Assembly: GCA_026929865.2 (NCBI GenBank)
Contig: CM049398.1
Span: 15,778,001-15,842,000 of the forward strand
DNA: 64,000 nt
Direction: 5' to 3'
From: Hyperoplus lanceolatus
Taxonomy: Eukaryota; Chordata; Actinopteri; Uranoscopiformes; Ammodytidae
The notes under the pieces were generated by a model. That model was not told where the DNA came from and ran no database searches. It saw only the letters and a list, made by a program, of their open reading frames with translations. A program made the translations under genes and the position numbers. Below are positions 27,537 through 37,929 of this stretch, piece by piece (positions within the stretch are counted from its first letter, which is position 1; each line of letters starts with the position of its first letter).

Positions 27537-28670
27537 ATGGAAGCTTGGGCTGATTTGAGAGCAGCCAGGCGCCCCGGTTTGTCCCAGCTGAGGAAATGTT
27601 GTTTGCTTGTTCTCAAAGGGACCTGCTCCTCTGTGTGCGCGGCTACCGTGTTTTTTTTGTTCCTCCTTGGAGTCTGCCTTCTCCACCTACCGGAGCCGTT
27701 CACGTTGGAACCGTTGGTTTCAGAAGAGGACGGCGCGGTGACGCTGCTGATATGGACGCATCCATTCAGTCGGCACCGGAATCTTCCGGACTGTTTTGCG
27801 CTCTATCAGATTGGCGGGTGCGCGCTCACCGACGACAGGCATGCGTACCCGCAGGCTGATGGTGTGATCATCCACCACCGGGAGGTTGCCACGGGGAACG
27901 CTGATCTGCCCCCGGAACCGCGGCCACATTCGCAAAAGTGGATATGGATGAACTTCGAGTCCCCCGTGCACACTCCCAAATTGTGGCGTTTCGAGGGCGT
28001 TTTCAATCTCACCATGACCTACCGGACTGATTCAGACATTTTCCTGCCGTACGGGTATTTGGTCCCCCGTGATGAACACGGGCAGCGTTTTGCGCACCCT
28101 CTGCACGCATCCTTGCGCTCACGCCTTCTACGGCCCCGCCTACTGGCCTGGGTCATCAGCAATTGGTCAGAGTCGCACGCACGCGTGGGTCTCTACTACC
28201 AGCTCCGACAGTACATCCAGGTGGATGTGTTTGGGCATGCGGGCCGCCCGGTACCGGAAGATACCGGCGGCAGCAGCGTGCTGCGGCTGATCGGACGGTA
28301 CCAGTTCTACCTGGCGCTGGAGAACTCGCAGCACACCGACTACATCACGGAGAAGCTGTGGAACGCCGTGCGCGCCGGTGCCATCCCGGTGGTCCTGGGT
28401 CCGTCCAGGCAGAACTATGAGCGCTTCCTGCCCCCAGAGGCCTTCATCCACGTGGACGACTTTCCCACAGTGCGAGGGCTGGCCCGCTACCTGCTGGTGC
28501 TGAGGGGAGACCCTGCCCGGCTGAGAAGACACTTGGACTGGAGAGGGAGCTACAGCGTGCAGCAGCCCACCTTCTGGGCTGAACACTACTGTACGGCCTG
28601 TAGGGCGGTTAGAAGGACCAGAGACAGGACTGATGTTGTCACAGACTTGTCGCGCTGGTTCCGATCGTGA
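27537..28670 (+). CDS. alpha-(1,3)-fucosyltransferase, FUT4/FUT9-like (GT10), intronless
   Basis: This is a single open frame of 377 residues. It encodes a type II Golgi enzyme predicted to transfer fucose from GDP-fucose onto GlcNAc of N-acetyllactosamine (Lewis x type) glycans. Visible parts: a cytosolic tail (1-20), a signal anchor of about residues 29-49, a stem, a GT10 N-terminal domain with KWIWMNFESPVHTP (134-147) and YRTDSDIFLPYGYL (162-175), and the GDP-fucose binding domain with FYLALENSQHTDYITEKLW (257-275) followed by IPVVLGPSRQNYERF (283-297). N-glycosylation sequons lie at N157 and N209. The wording (MNFESP, PYGYL, NYERF, SYSV, terminal LSRWF) is closer to FUT4/FUT9 than to FUT7 as I recall them. 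Absence of coding introns is normal for this family. Oddity: the usual LWRNAL segment reads LWNAV, one residue short. The 3' half is very GC-rich. A TATA box lies 57 bp upstream of the ATG. Confidence 0.88.
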   Translation: MEAWADLRAARRPGLSQLRKCCLLVLKGTCSSVCAATVFFLFLLGVCLLHLPEPFTLEPLVSEEDGAVTLLIWTHPFSRHRNLPDCFALYQIGGCALTDDRHAYPQADGVIIHHREVATGNADLPPEPRPHSQKWIWMNFESPVHTPKLWRFEGVFNLTMTYRTDSDIFLPYGYLVPRDEHGQRFAHPLHASLRSRLLRPRLLAWVISNWSESHARVGLYYQLRQYIQVDVFGHAGRPVPEDTGGSSVLRLIGRYQFYLALENSQHTDYITEKLWNAVRAGAIPVVLGPSRQNYERFLPPEAFIHVDDFPTVRGLARYLLVLRGDPARLRRHLDWRGSYSVQQPTFWAEHYCTACRAVRRTRDRTDVVTDLSRWFRS

Positions 28671-29394
28671 AAAACAAACATCAGTCGTGACTTCGCATCC
28701 AGCACGTGACTGAACTGATGGGAAAGCTGAGAGATACTTTTTTTCCTCACTTGATGAACATCAGCTTTTAAGTTTACAACACAATCTATGTATTGTTAAA
28801 AACGTGATTGTTTGGGTTACCAATAATTTATTTGATGACATTATCTAAGCGATGCTACAAGGGAATGATGATGAGTGGGCCTGTTCCAGTAGCCTACTGT
28901 TGTCTGTTTGAAGAACATCCCCTCATAGTAAATCCTCCTATGGATCTCATGACACACACTGTCTCCACAAGACAACCTCTGTCCTAAGACCCTGTTTTCA
29001 AAAAATATCATTATGGATATTTTCTTCATGTGCTTTAAGGTTGTTTTGAGGCATCTCAAATCTACAATTGAACTGTTACAGTACACCTTACTAGCAAATA
29101 AGAAAGGTTGTCAAACGTTAACTGTCTGATACATTCTCTATCTCGGGCAGCTTTTACAATGTGCTGAGGTGGAACTTGGGGTTTGAAAGGTAGAGTGAAA
29201 TGCATTGTTTAAAAAAAAATGCTTTTCGGTGGTATCAAGAAAGTATAATTTCTCATGTGAAGGGGAGGGGTTTGCATTAAATTATTTTAATCATAGCCCA
29301 TGTTTCATGTAAGCACATCATTGACTGGCTGATTGCAACACTGCTCTCACTCAGAGGCCAAACTGAATGACCTTGTGTTTTAATAATAATATAA
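28671..29394. other. 3' flank of the fucosyltransferase gene
   Basis: AT-rich, no gene. No canonical AATAAA is seen in the first 700 nt; the first is at 29399-29404, at the edge of a dispersed repeat. The true 3' end of the transcript is unclear. Confidence 0.5.
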
Positions 29395-29998
29395 TAATAA
29401 TAAATTTTATTTATATAGCGCTCTTCTCTCACTCAGAGCGCTTTACAAAAAACAAAACAATAAACAAACAAAAATGTCATGTAGAGTTGGGTTGGTGGGT
29501 GAACTAGGGGTAGGCAGAGGAGAAGAGATGGGTCTTGAGTTTGGACTGGAAGATGGTGAGGGACTCAGAGTCACGGATATGTTGGGGGAGGCTGTTCCAG
29601 AGCCTGGGAGCTGCCCTGGAGAAAGCTCTGTCACCAAAGCTGCAGAGTTTAGATGTGTGGGTGGAGAGGAGACTGGCTGAGGAGGATCTGAGGGCCCGAG
29701 GGGGTTGATAGGGGGAGAGAAGGTCAGTGAGATATGGGGGGGCCAGATGGTTGAGGGCTTTGTAGGTGAGGACCAGGAGTTTGTAATTGATCCGGAAAGA
29801 AATGGGGAGCCAGTGGAGCTTTTTGAGGACTGGGGTGATGTGGTTCCACGAGTTGGTGTGAGTGAGGAGACGGGCAGCTGCATTCTGGACACGTTGGAGT
29901 CTGTTGATGGAGGTGGTGCTGATGCCGGCGAGGAGTGAATTACAATAGTCAAGGCGGGAGGAGATGAAGGCATGGATGGTTTTAAGTGTAGGCTACTT
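29395..29998. repeat. Dispersed teleost repeat starting TTTATTTATATAGCGC
   Basis: It begins with an AATAATAATAAATTTT tract and the motif TTTATTTATATAGCGC, then an inverted CAGAGCGCTTTACA, followed by about 520 bp of G-rich sequence. Sequences of this kind occur in many copies in fish genomes. It is open in one minus-strand frame (29443-30036) whose Ser/Pro-rich product has no recognisable domain, so I treat it as a repeat and not a gene. Class not determined. Confidence 0.5.
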
Positions 29999-30022
29999 AC
30001 CTTGGACTGACTTGCTGTCCAA

Positions 30023-30730
30023 TGGCGCTTTTCCACCGCATGGTATCAGCTCGACTCAACTCGACTCGACTCGCATTTTTGGCTTTTCCACCGCAATTTC
30101 ATGGTAGGGGAGACTGGGTATGAAAGTAACACGGGTAGAGTTGTAACACCACCAGTTCGACCAATCAGGGATCAAAAATTAGCCATGTGACTGTGTCAGT
30201 CTCCTCAGAACTCCTCTACGATCACACATGAAAATTTTCCAGTCGTTTGAGCCATTTTTCCCGGAGCTATGGGAGAAAAACCAATTTTTAGGTAAAAAAC
30301 AAACTTTTTTTTTTTTTAAACTTTTTCTTCTAGTACTTTTACCGTTGTAGATACAGTTGTATGGGTTGTATCAGGTCAAACTATGGTTTCTGTAGTAAAG
30401 AATGGTGTATCTATCTCTTGCTAACGTCAAAGCACCATGCTAATATAGCTAGCTAAACATGGAAAACAGTGGCGGGGGAGGTTGTAACACATGTGTTACA
30501 ACTTACCCCGGCACTGTTATCCATTGGAATCAATGCACATAGAGACAATTCATTTACTAGCGTGAGGAGACACACACTCACTCACACACACATACACTCA
30601 CTCACTCACACACACACACACTCACACTCACACTCACACTCTCACTCACTCACTCACTCACTCACTCACTCACTCACACCTACACACACACACACACACA
30701 CACAACCACACACACACACTCACACACACA

Positions 30731-30807
<77 letters not shown>

Positions 30808-32110
30808 TGCATGTCACTATCGTCATTAATATCTAATTCTCTAATATTAATAATAATTTAAGAATATTTTTGGTGAATCTATTTTCAAACCTACCCTGTT
30901 GTTTATGCTTATCAATAAATGGGCCTATCAAATGAAGTCCCATTGTTTTTTTGCATTTTGTATATCTGTTACATCCTACCCCAGTAGGTGTTACAATCTA
31001 CCCCGGTAGTGGGGTAAATTGTAACAATGGTAACATTTTATTTGTCTTAATCTCACACATTCCGTGATATAGTTGAGGAAATTTAAATGGTTGCCACTTG
31101 TAGTAGACAAATATGGGTACTTTGCCTAAAAAATTCAGAACTGTAGCTTTAAAAGAAATGGTAGTTTAAGTGCTCTGGAAAAAAGTGTTACTTTCATACC
31201 CAGTCTCCCCTACCTGGTACCACGTAGCGGCTGCTTTTTTGGTATCGCCTCGCTCTAGGGTCCAAGCGAGCTGAGCCGATGCTAAAAGGTGACGTCGGCA
31301 GACGGCCGGCCACTGATTGGCCAGAGACTATTGTCTGGCCAATCAGTGGCCAGAGACTACCGCCTTCATTCTGTTGTTTATTCTCCCCAACTCTCCGGGA
31401 CTTTTGAGTGTATTTACGCCGCGTGCAGCCTTCTCTGGCTCTCTTTCATTTGATTTGCATCACAGATCCGAATTTATTTTCCATATATTCGCTAAGCTCA
31501 CCCAGTGTTGGTTGTTGGGGAAGTTACTTACATACGAGAGGAGACATGTAGGGCAGCTAGCAGCTAGGCTAAATAGTAGCCAGCTGGGACAGACATGATA
31601 GCGAGCGATTACATTACAAGCCTCGGACTGAACTGATTACCTCAATAAAATATTCAGGCTGAGACACGGCTTGCATTTGAAAACACCTATCCTGAAACAA
31701 GCACTAAACAGTCCACTTTATCATGCCCGTGTTTACGTGCATAGGGATGTACGTGACGCATCCCTACAGCTGACTGTGTGGCAGAGTCACACATCGGGAC
31801 AACAACCATCCCTTTTAATGGCCCGTAGCAATATTCTTCTACTTCTTTTAGCAAACAGATACAAGGGGGGTATTTCTTAAACATTTTTCATCCGTGTTTT
31901 TGGCGGTTGGTTCAGTTAATAATGCAACAACTTCTCGTAATTTCTGCTTTGCTACTTTGCTCCGGAGTAGGCTTTCAGCCCCTTACGACGACCCCGCGCA
32001 CGTTCAGCAGGTACTATTTGCGGTGGAAAACAACCCGTGCTGCTACCAAACCAAGTTGAGTCGAGTCGAGTTGAGTCGAGTCGAGCTACATGTGCGGTGG
32101 AAAAGCGCCA
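30023..32110. mobile_element. Non-autonomous DNA transposon with TGGCGCTTTTCCACCGCA ends
   Basis: The left end TGGCGCTTTTCCACCGCA (30023) and right end TGCGGTGGAAAAGCGCCA (to 32110) are perfect 18-bp inverted repeats. Each is followed inside by an inverted array of CGACT/AGTCG units (30050-30073 and 32053-32085). CAA flanks both ends (30020-30022 and 32111-32113), a 3-bp duplication compatible with a Harbinger-like element. It is interrupted by a second transposon at 30107-31210. No transposase frame was seen. Confidence 0.7.
30107..31210. mobile_element. Non-autonomous transposon, GGGGAGA family, copy 2 (nested)
   Basis: Ends GGGGAGACTGGGTATGAAAG and CTTTCATACCCAGTCTCCCC are perfect inverted repeats flanked by TA. 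Inside are a 22-bp perfect palindrome (30481-30502, half-site GTTGTAACACA), a hairpin made by 30990-31004 and 31011-31025 (stem GTTACAATCTACCCC, one mismatch), and a CT/CA-rich microsatellite (about 30571-30805). It is related in plan to the element at 4443-5387 and is inserted in the TGGCGC-ended element. Confidence 0.65.
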
Positions 32111-32113
32111 CAA

Positions 32114-32980
32114 CACTCACATCCTCTAGTGTTTCATAACATAACATACCATGTTTTTTTTTAACTTATATAGCCTATTGTATTAGACTACAGCAAGAAA
32201 GGCTTGGAATGGGAGATGGGAGGAGGTGAACATGTGTGCCTGTGTGGTGTGAAAGGAATCACTCCATCGGAATCAGAAGCTGTGATGCAGATCATTTACA
32301 TTTACACCTCTATGTTAGTGCCCTGGACACAGAATTAACACTTCACTCTGTCAAATGAGACGTTTCCTGCAGGCAGCTACTCGGGCAGCCAATAATGCTG
32401 CGCCCCCCCCCCCATATAATGAGCTGATGCCCCGGCTAGGCAGCTGTTGAAAGCATTGACGTCTATCAGCAATAATGCGTTCAGACAGCCAGAACAGCCA
32501 GACCCCGTCATTTCTGTCATAATCCCATTCATGCACATGAGGGAATTATTAGCATATCTAGTTACTGTGAGTAAATTCATATTCAGTCTTTAATGCTTTC
32601 AAACATATATCCACCACATGTATGGGAGCATGTTTGGCATCTCCTTTCAAGGGTTCAATATATCTTCCACCATACCTTTACCTTTCCACTAGGGAGAAGA
32701 ATGTAAAGCATGGCCTCTATTGTCTGTGCAGAACAGGGGCTGGCAAGTTGACCTAGTATATCATAAAGGAAAGGCACACCTCTTATTCTTTCATCTGTAA
32801 GAGAATCCCCCACGATGGTAACAGGTTGCCCAGGTAGCATGTATATTGCACTCACTAACTAAAGCAAATACTGTGCTGCTTAAAAACTCTCATCATGTAT
32901 TGTTTGCAGTTGTAATGCAATTCATGGCCAGTTATAGTGATTTATCAACTAAGTGATCAGGGTTTGGAAGACTGATAATC
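32114..32980. other. Flank between the transposon nest and the myl10 remnant
   Basis: Mixed-composition sequence with a C homopolymer (32404-32413). It would hold the myl10 promoter and first exon(s). None could be recognised, which fits either decay or a short unrecognisable first exon. Confidence 0.4.
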
Positions 32981-33261
32981 TTTTGAGAAAACAAAACAGC
33001 CTTTCAAAGCAGATTCTGAAGTTCAAAGAGGTTAGGGTGCAGGTGATGCACAGCATACTCTTGCTATGTGGAGCTGTACTGCCTCCCCTGGCAACCTGTG
33101 CAACTGTCCCTTGCTTGCAGGTTTTCACAGTCAGGGGCCAGAGCACAGACTGGGAGCGATACCTAAGAGGGACACCATATCGGCTCTGGGTGAGAATTTA
33201 TTAGCAGATTTGTCATAAAGGCACAGATTTGGAAATTGATAACATGACAATCCACATTAAT

Positions 33262-33451
33262 ATTTTTTTTAAATTTTTTTTAGATTTGTTTGTTTTTATG
33301 CTTTATTGATAGTGTAGAGACAGAGTTGAAATGGGGCAGAGAGGAGAGTGACTTGCAGAGAACGACTGCGGGCTGGAATCGAACCCGGGTACGCTGCTGG
33401 CCGAGGCCCATGGGGGGGGACGCCCTACCAACTGAGCGTAAGGGCGCCCCC
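33262..33451 (-). repeat. tRNA-derived SINE, copy 1 (in myl10 remnant)
   Basis: On the minus strand it reads GCTCAGTTGGTAGGGCGTC (A box) followed by GGTTCGATTCC (B box), the internal RNA polymerase III promoter of a tRNA-related head. A body follows containing GCCCCATTTCAACTCTGTCT and an AT-rich tail. It lies between remnant exons 2 and 3 of the light-chain pseudogene. Confidence 0.7.
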
Positions 33452-35282
33452 ATCCACATTAATCATTAAGTCATATATTATTTTTGTGTCTCATTTTGTA
33501 TTTCATTAATGCAATTGTCCACATGTAAGAAGTATGATGTGTTTGATGGCAGGGTGCTGGTGATGATGAGCTCGATGACATGATGCAAGCGTGTCTAGGA
33601 TTTTATATCCTCAACATGTTCAGAAAAAAACTCAAAGGTCAGTACTGATTGTGCAGTTTGCATTTATTATTTTTTTTAACTAATTTGTCTTTAACTTTAC
33701 TTACTTTATCCAATCATTTTTTGAGGGATGCTTGTATTTGCAATATTATTTGATCTATCATCAGTTATGTGTTTCCATTTTTCTATGTGTGCAGTGCTGA
33801 AAACACCACATAATAATCATAGATTCTTAGGATCTAGTGTTAGTAGCTACACTGCTCTTTAGCTGTTACTCGTATCTGACTGGGAACCCTATTTTAAAGT
33901 GAATATTCACATATCTGCTTTTATTTTGGTTTGTGTTCTTGCATTATGTGATCCTTTATTAATGCTGACTAGTTTCAGTTTTCAGGTCTGTTTTGTGGTC
34001 TCCCAAAACATAAAACTTGTCTTGGATTGAAAGAACTGCTGTAAATAACACGTCAGAGAAGAAATTCAGTGAACTGTAAACTTTACTTGTGCAACATAAC
34101 CTTCATTTTCCTGTGTGTGAGTTTCTTCACAGTTCTACACAAATACAGCAGAAAATTACTCAGTGACTCGTGAGGCATCTCGCAGGAATTCATCCCTCGC
34201 ATAACTATGAATTACTTTGTACAGTGCAAAAACGTAAATCACTAAAGTTCCCGATAATGGATATCATGTTTGGTGAATTACAGTTCACTGTTAATTCAAA
34301 GTCGTGATTCTCCTTTCATGTTCCTCTCCTGCAGGATGAGATATCACCTTGTGTCACCGGCTGACAAGTTTACAGAGGATGAGGTGAGTTGTTGCTTGGC
34401 AACGAGGTGAAATATTGGATGTATCAATATGAGATATGCGATTCAAAAGGTGCGGGCGGTGGCGAACCCACTGAGCAAGTTGAAGGTGAGTGTTGATGAA
34501 TACCCAGATTCTGAAGCAATTTGATTTGATTTAAACCCCTTAACTACCAGCTACAGCTTATTACAAAGATCCTTCTCAGCTCCTTTCCAGAACTCCCCCC
34601 CCCCTCAGTAACTGTGCCATTCATAACCTACATGGCCCCTGGCTAGAGACACAGTAATCTCATTTGTGCAGCAACAGATGTTTCTCTTAAAAACATCCGT
34701 TGACTGGGGGAAGTGAAAAAAAAAGAGTCTGCCTCTCATTCTCTCGAGGGATCAAAGAGACCAGTGTAATCGCTATGAAATCTGTCACATTTGTACTGGT
34801 TTGAAGAGGCATATTGACTTACAGTAGGCCTAGTACCTCGCCAAAACATGTACACTCTCCTTCTCCTGTCCCTCTCTCCCAACAGCTTACACTTTTTTTA
34901 TGAGGAAGCTTTCTTGCTCTGTACATCAAGAAGCCTCATAGGGGAGAAGGGGAGGGAGGGGGGAAGAGAGGAGAGAAAAAATGCATATGAAACAACAAAA
35001 CCCCCAGACAAATAAACAGCGCTGTGTTCCCATGGCAGCCGCGCGGCGCAGTAATCTGACGGCTGGTTTCCCATGGCTGTGTCTCACTGCCCCATAGACC
35101 TCCACTCTGTCTCACTGATGGCTCCTGTGATTGCAATCATCCATCTTCATGTCAAAGGCAAAAAAAGGGGGCAAGAAAGGGGAAATCACACACACCATCT
35201 CTCTCTCTCACTCCCTTGTGTCCAGCAAACAAGCCACCCCACTGTGAGCGGAGCCAACACATGGACCACAGCCCCTACATAG

Positions 35283-35292
35283 GGTGTGTGTA

Positions 35293-35340
<48 letters not shown>

Positions 35341-35361
35341 TGAGTGTGTGCATGTACGTGC

Positions 35362-35395
<34 letters not shown>
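35283..35395. repeat. (GT)n microsatellite, compound
   Basis: Two GT tracts split by a GTAC-containing spacer, in the last intron of the myl10 remnant. Confidence 0.95.
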
Positions 35396-36093
35396 CCCCA
35401 TGCTTATATGATCTACAAAGAGAACATGTGTGGGTGTGTGCATCTTTGGTTGTCTGTGCCTCCCCCATTATACTGCATGATCAGTCACTGGAGTGTACAC
35501 GGGGGAGCGGTGGACATGTCTGATCTTGCAGCTGATCAAAAGCACCAGAGACTTGTTCCCTTGTGGCCGAGCGAGAAGCGGGCCTCATATCAACACGTCT
35601 CTGTTCAGTAGACAGGAAAAACAAGAGAGAAACAGGCAGACACGGAGGAGAAGGAGGAGGAGGAGGAGGAGGGGGGGTGGGACAAGACAAAAACAGGCAG
35701 GCAAAGCGCAGATGAAAGAGTGTACAAAGAGGCCAGAGTGGAATATGTGACAATGATACATAACTGCACTTATCTGCCGGTTTCTGATGAGCTAATTGAA
35801 TGGCAAAAGTCAGCTCAGTGTTTGTAGATAGATGTGATAGCATGTGTGATCGCCTAACTCTCTGCAAACCTGCTGACAGCTCTCCTCGGGAAAAAAAAGG
35901 AAAGCGCCACAAACCCTTTACCTGTTTGCTTACAGGTAAAAAGGATCTTTACACGCGTCCATCTGGATGTCGCTATGGTAACCTTGAATACAAGAAGTTT
36001 GTGATCACCCACAGAGAGGATGAGAAGAAGAAGAGCCTGTAAATAAGTCTAGGTACGCTGTGTGGTGTGGCTTGTGCAAATGTAATTACGTGC

Positions 36094-36099
36094 AATAAA
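36094..36099 (+). terminator. myl10: Poly(A) signal of the myl10 remnant
   Basis: AATAAA lies 52 nt downstream of the TAA that closes the last light-chain-like exon. Its survival suggests the 3' end decayed late, or that the locus may still be transcribed. Transcription cannot be judged from sequence. Confidence 0.5.
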
Positions 36100-37929
36100 G
36101 TGGTGACTCTACGAAATGAATCCCTTTGTTGTAGTTGACTTTAATCTTGCTTCAGTAATCAACACAGATACATATCTGTTGGGCATAATTTCCCACAAAT
36201 TGAACAACAAAATGCACAAAAAGATAATGAAACATGCACAGGACACAACAAAGCAGCAGCTTTGTAGAAGACTCAACACTTAACATATAGCCTAACTTAG
36301 TCTATCTGTGAATGAACAACAGATAAAGACAGGTCCATCTTTTTTTCTATAGCCTACGGTGAAAGGACAAGTTTGACATTTTGGGAAAATGTATTTGGTC
36401 TCTTTCTGAGTTAGAGGAGAAGATTTGTATGGTAAATATTGGAAATTCTAAGTGCAAGTTAGTTAACTTAGCTTAACACAAATACTGGAAACGGGAAAGC
36501 AGCTAGTCTGGATCTTTCCGAAGCCAACAAAATCCACCCACCAGCACCTGAAGCTCACTCATTAACACATCATGTCTTGGTTGTTTTATCCATTCAAAAA
36601 AACAAAGAGTAAAAACGTCACATTGTGGTTTTATTGGGTGCTTTATGTACCAGACTGTTTCTTGGCCGGGTGCAATGGCTTTGTGGAGTCTCTATTCAAG
36701 CGGTGGGTAAACCAGGAAATACAAGAAAACCTCCTGTTATTCTGCTTTGAGGGTTACCACCACTGGAATTAGATGTTGCTTTCGATAACAGATTTGCAGC
36801 CATTTCCCCACAGCTATGGTGACACCTCTGTATCATCACCATGCTATCAGAAATCCCCCCAAATCAAGTTTTACCTCAAAGGCTGACAGGAAAAAAATGT
36901 TACCACTCAGCTGTTCATAATTTTAGTCTGGCTCCAGTTTCATATTTAGTGTACAGGCCTGACAATGGTATTGCTCTTCTTATCTATCTCTTGAGAATAA
37001 GCTTATATTCCAAAATGCAAAAAAATAATCCTTTTGCAAATGAACCTTGTAATGGAGAAAACAAAGATTGTACCAGACATGGTAAAAGCTTTACTCTCAG
37101 AGCAACAGGCTCGCTCTCTGAGACTTATAATACAATAATCATATCAGAGTGGAAACAAATCTCAGAGGCGGTTTGTGAAGAAGTCAATGTAATCCTGTCA
37201 GATTCAGTTCAGTCGTGTGAAGGTACACTGGAGACGAATAAGGTTTACAGTTTCAGCATCTCGTCCCCTTTTCGCTTTCCAGATGTGCGCTCTCCAGCTG
37301 CTATTCATTTCACCTAACGTTATTTTCGGCAGATATTCTTGGCAGCTTATCTTGTCTTACCTCAGCTTTAACAAGGCAGAGCAACCAAGGAGAGACAGAG
37401 GGAGGAGAGAAAGGAAGAAATACGTTTGACAGGCTAACACGAGTTGAACCCAGAGGTCTTTCCAAAAATGTGTCCGACACTAAATAGCATATTTTGGATC
37501 CAGCTCTCGGGAACTCGCAACAACGGCCTGAGGAGCCAAGGAAACTGATGTGTTTACTAGGCAGGCCTCTTATCTGTGAAAAGAGATATGCCAAAACCTT
37601 CATAACACTTTATGAGATTATATTTCATCGTACAACATTTCTACAATCGCTGCTGCTAAGATTACGTATGTATAATGCAGCAATAGGCTCAAAAAAAGCC
37701 TTTCATTCTGATGAAATGCTCAACATCTCGCCTCCAAAGAGCTTATTTTTTTGTACATCTGTACTCATTTGTGACAAAAAAAAACCCACCACAATAAAAG
37801 GCAAATCAATTGTAATAATAAAAAAAGGTATGAGAAACATGAAATAAACAAAAATGTAATGTTTGTTCAAGCAAAATCCGCCACATCTATCACAATTATA
37901 CAATTACATACAGATTTGGACTAGAACTC
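36100..37929. other. Interval between the myl10 remnant and the col26a1 stop
   Basis: Tail-to-tail interval that includes the col26a1 3' UTR on the minus strand. It has one dispersed repeat (36358-36760). The 158-residue open frame at 36841-37317 has no recognisable domain. A minus-strand AATAAA (TTTATT at 36629-36634) lies 1.3 kb past the col26a1 stop and inside the repeat; I do not assign it. Confidence 0.5.
36358..36760 (+). repeat. Widespread teleost dispersed repeat (TTTGACATTTTGGGAAA family)
   Basis: Contains the signature segments TTTGACATTTTGGGAAAAT, TTAACTTAGCTTAACA, GGAAACGGGAAAGCAGCTAG and AAAATCCACCCACCAGCACC in the order I know from many teleost genomic sequences. Moderately diverged. 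It lies between the myl10 remnant and the 3' end of col26a1. Confidence 0.6.

Larger units (their letters stand above)
32990..36042 (+). pseudogene. myl10: Decayed regulatory myosin light chain gene (myl10 remnant)
   Basis: Six exon remnants in collinear order match the sarcomeric regulatory light chain pattern. (1) About 32990-33030 ends QILKFKE before a GT donor, like QIQEFKE. (2) 33121-33189 opens FTV, keeps DNA similarity to the first EF-hand exon and ends CTCTGG/gtgag. (3) 33553-33637 includes ELDDMMQA and ILNMFRKKLKG, like ELDAMIKEA and FLTMFGEKLKG. (4) About 33795-33850 is a weak ADPED-type remnant after an AG acceptor. (5) 34335-34383 reads LVSPADKFTEDE, like LLTQADKFTAEE. (6) 35936-36042 reads VKRIFTRVHLDVA, then in another frame GNLEYKKFVITHREDEK and a TAA stop. 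Exon 2 is 69 nt instead of the expected 76 or so. Exon 3 is 85 nt, about 20 nt short. Exon 6 carries a 2-nt insertion in GTCGCT/GGTAAC. The calcium-binding loop is destroyed. AATAAA follows at 36094. Position between cux1 and col26a1, with opposite orientation, points to myl10 rather than a retrocopy. No function as a light chain is expected. Confidence 0.82.

Noticed and set aside
28167-28586. 139-residue minus-strand frame
   Set aside because: Shadow of the GC-rich fucosyltransferase coding sequence.
29443-30036. 197-residue Ser/Pro-rich open frame on the minus strand
   Set aside because: It coincides with a dispersed repeat beginning TTTATTTATATAGCGC and runs into the TGGCGC transposon end. 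No recognisable domain.
33262-33451. Minus-strand tRNA gene
   Set aside because: A and B boxes are present, but the tRNA-like part is interrupted by a G run, does not form a proper cloverleaf by eye, and a second copy with the same body exists, so it is a SINE.
36841-37317. 158-residue plus-strand frame
   Set aside because: No recognisable domain or splice context, AT-rich, and it lies in the interval between two gene 3' ends. Kept only as a note.
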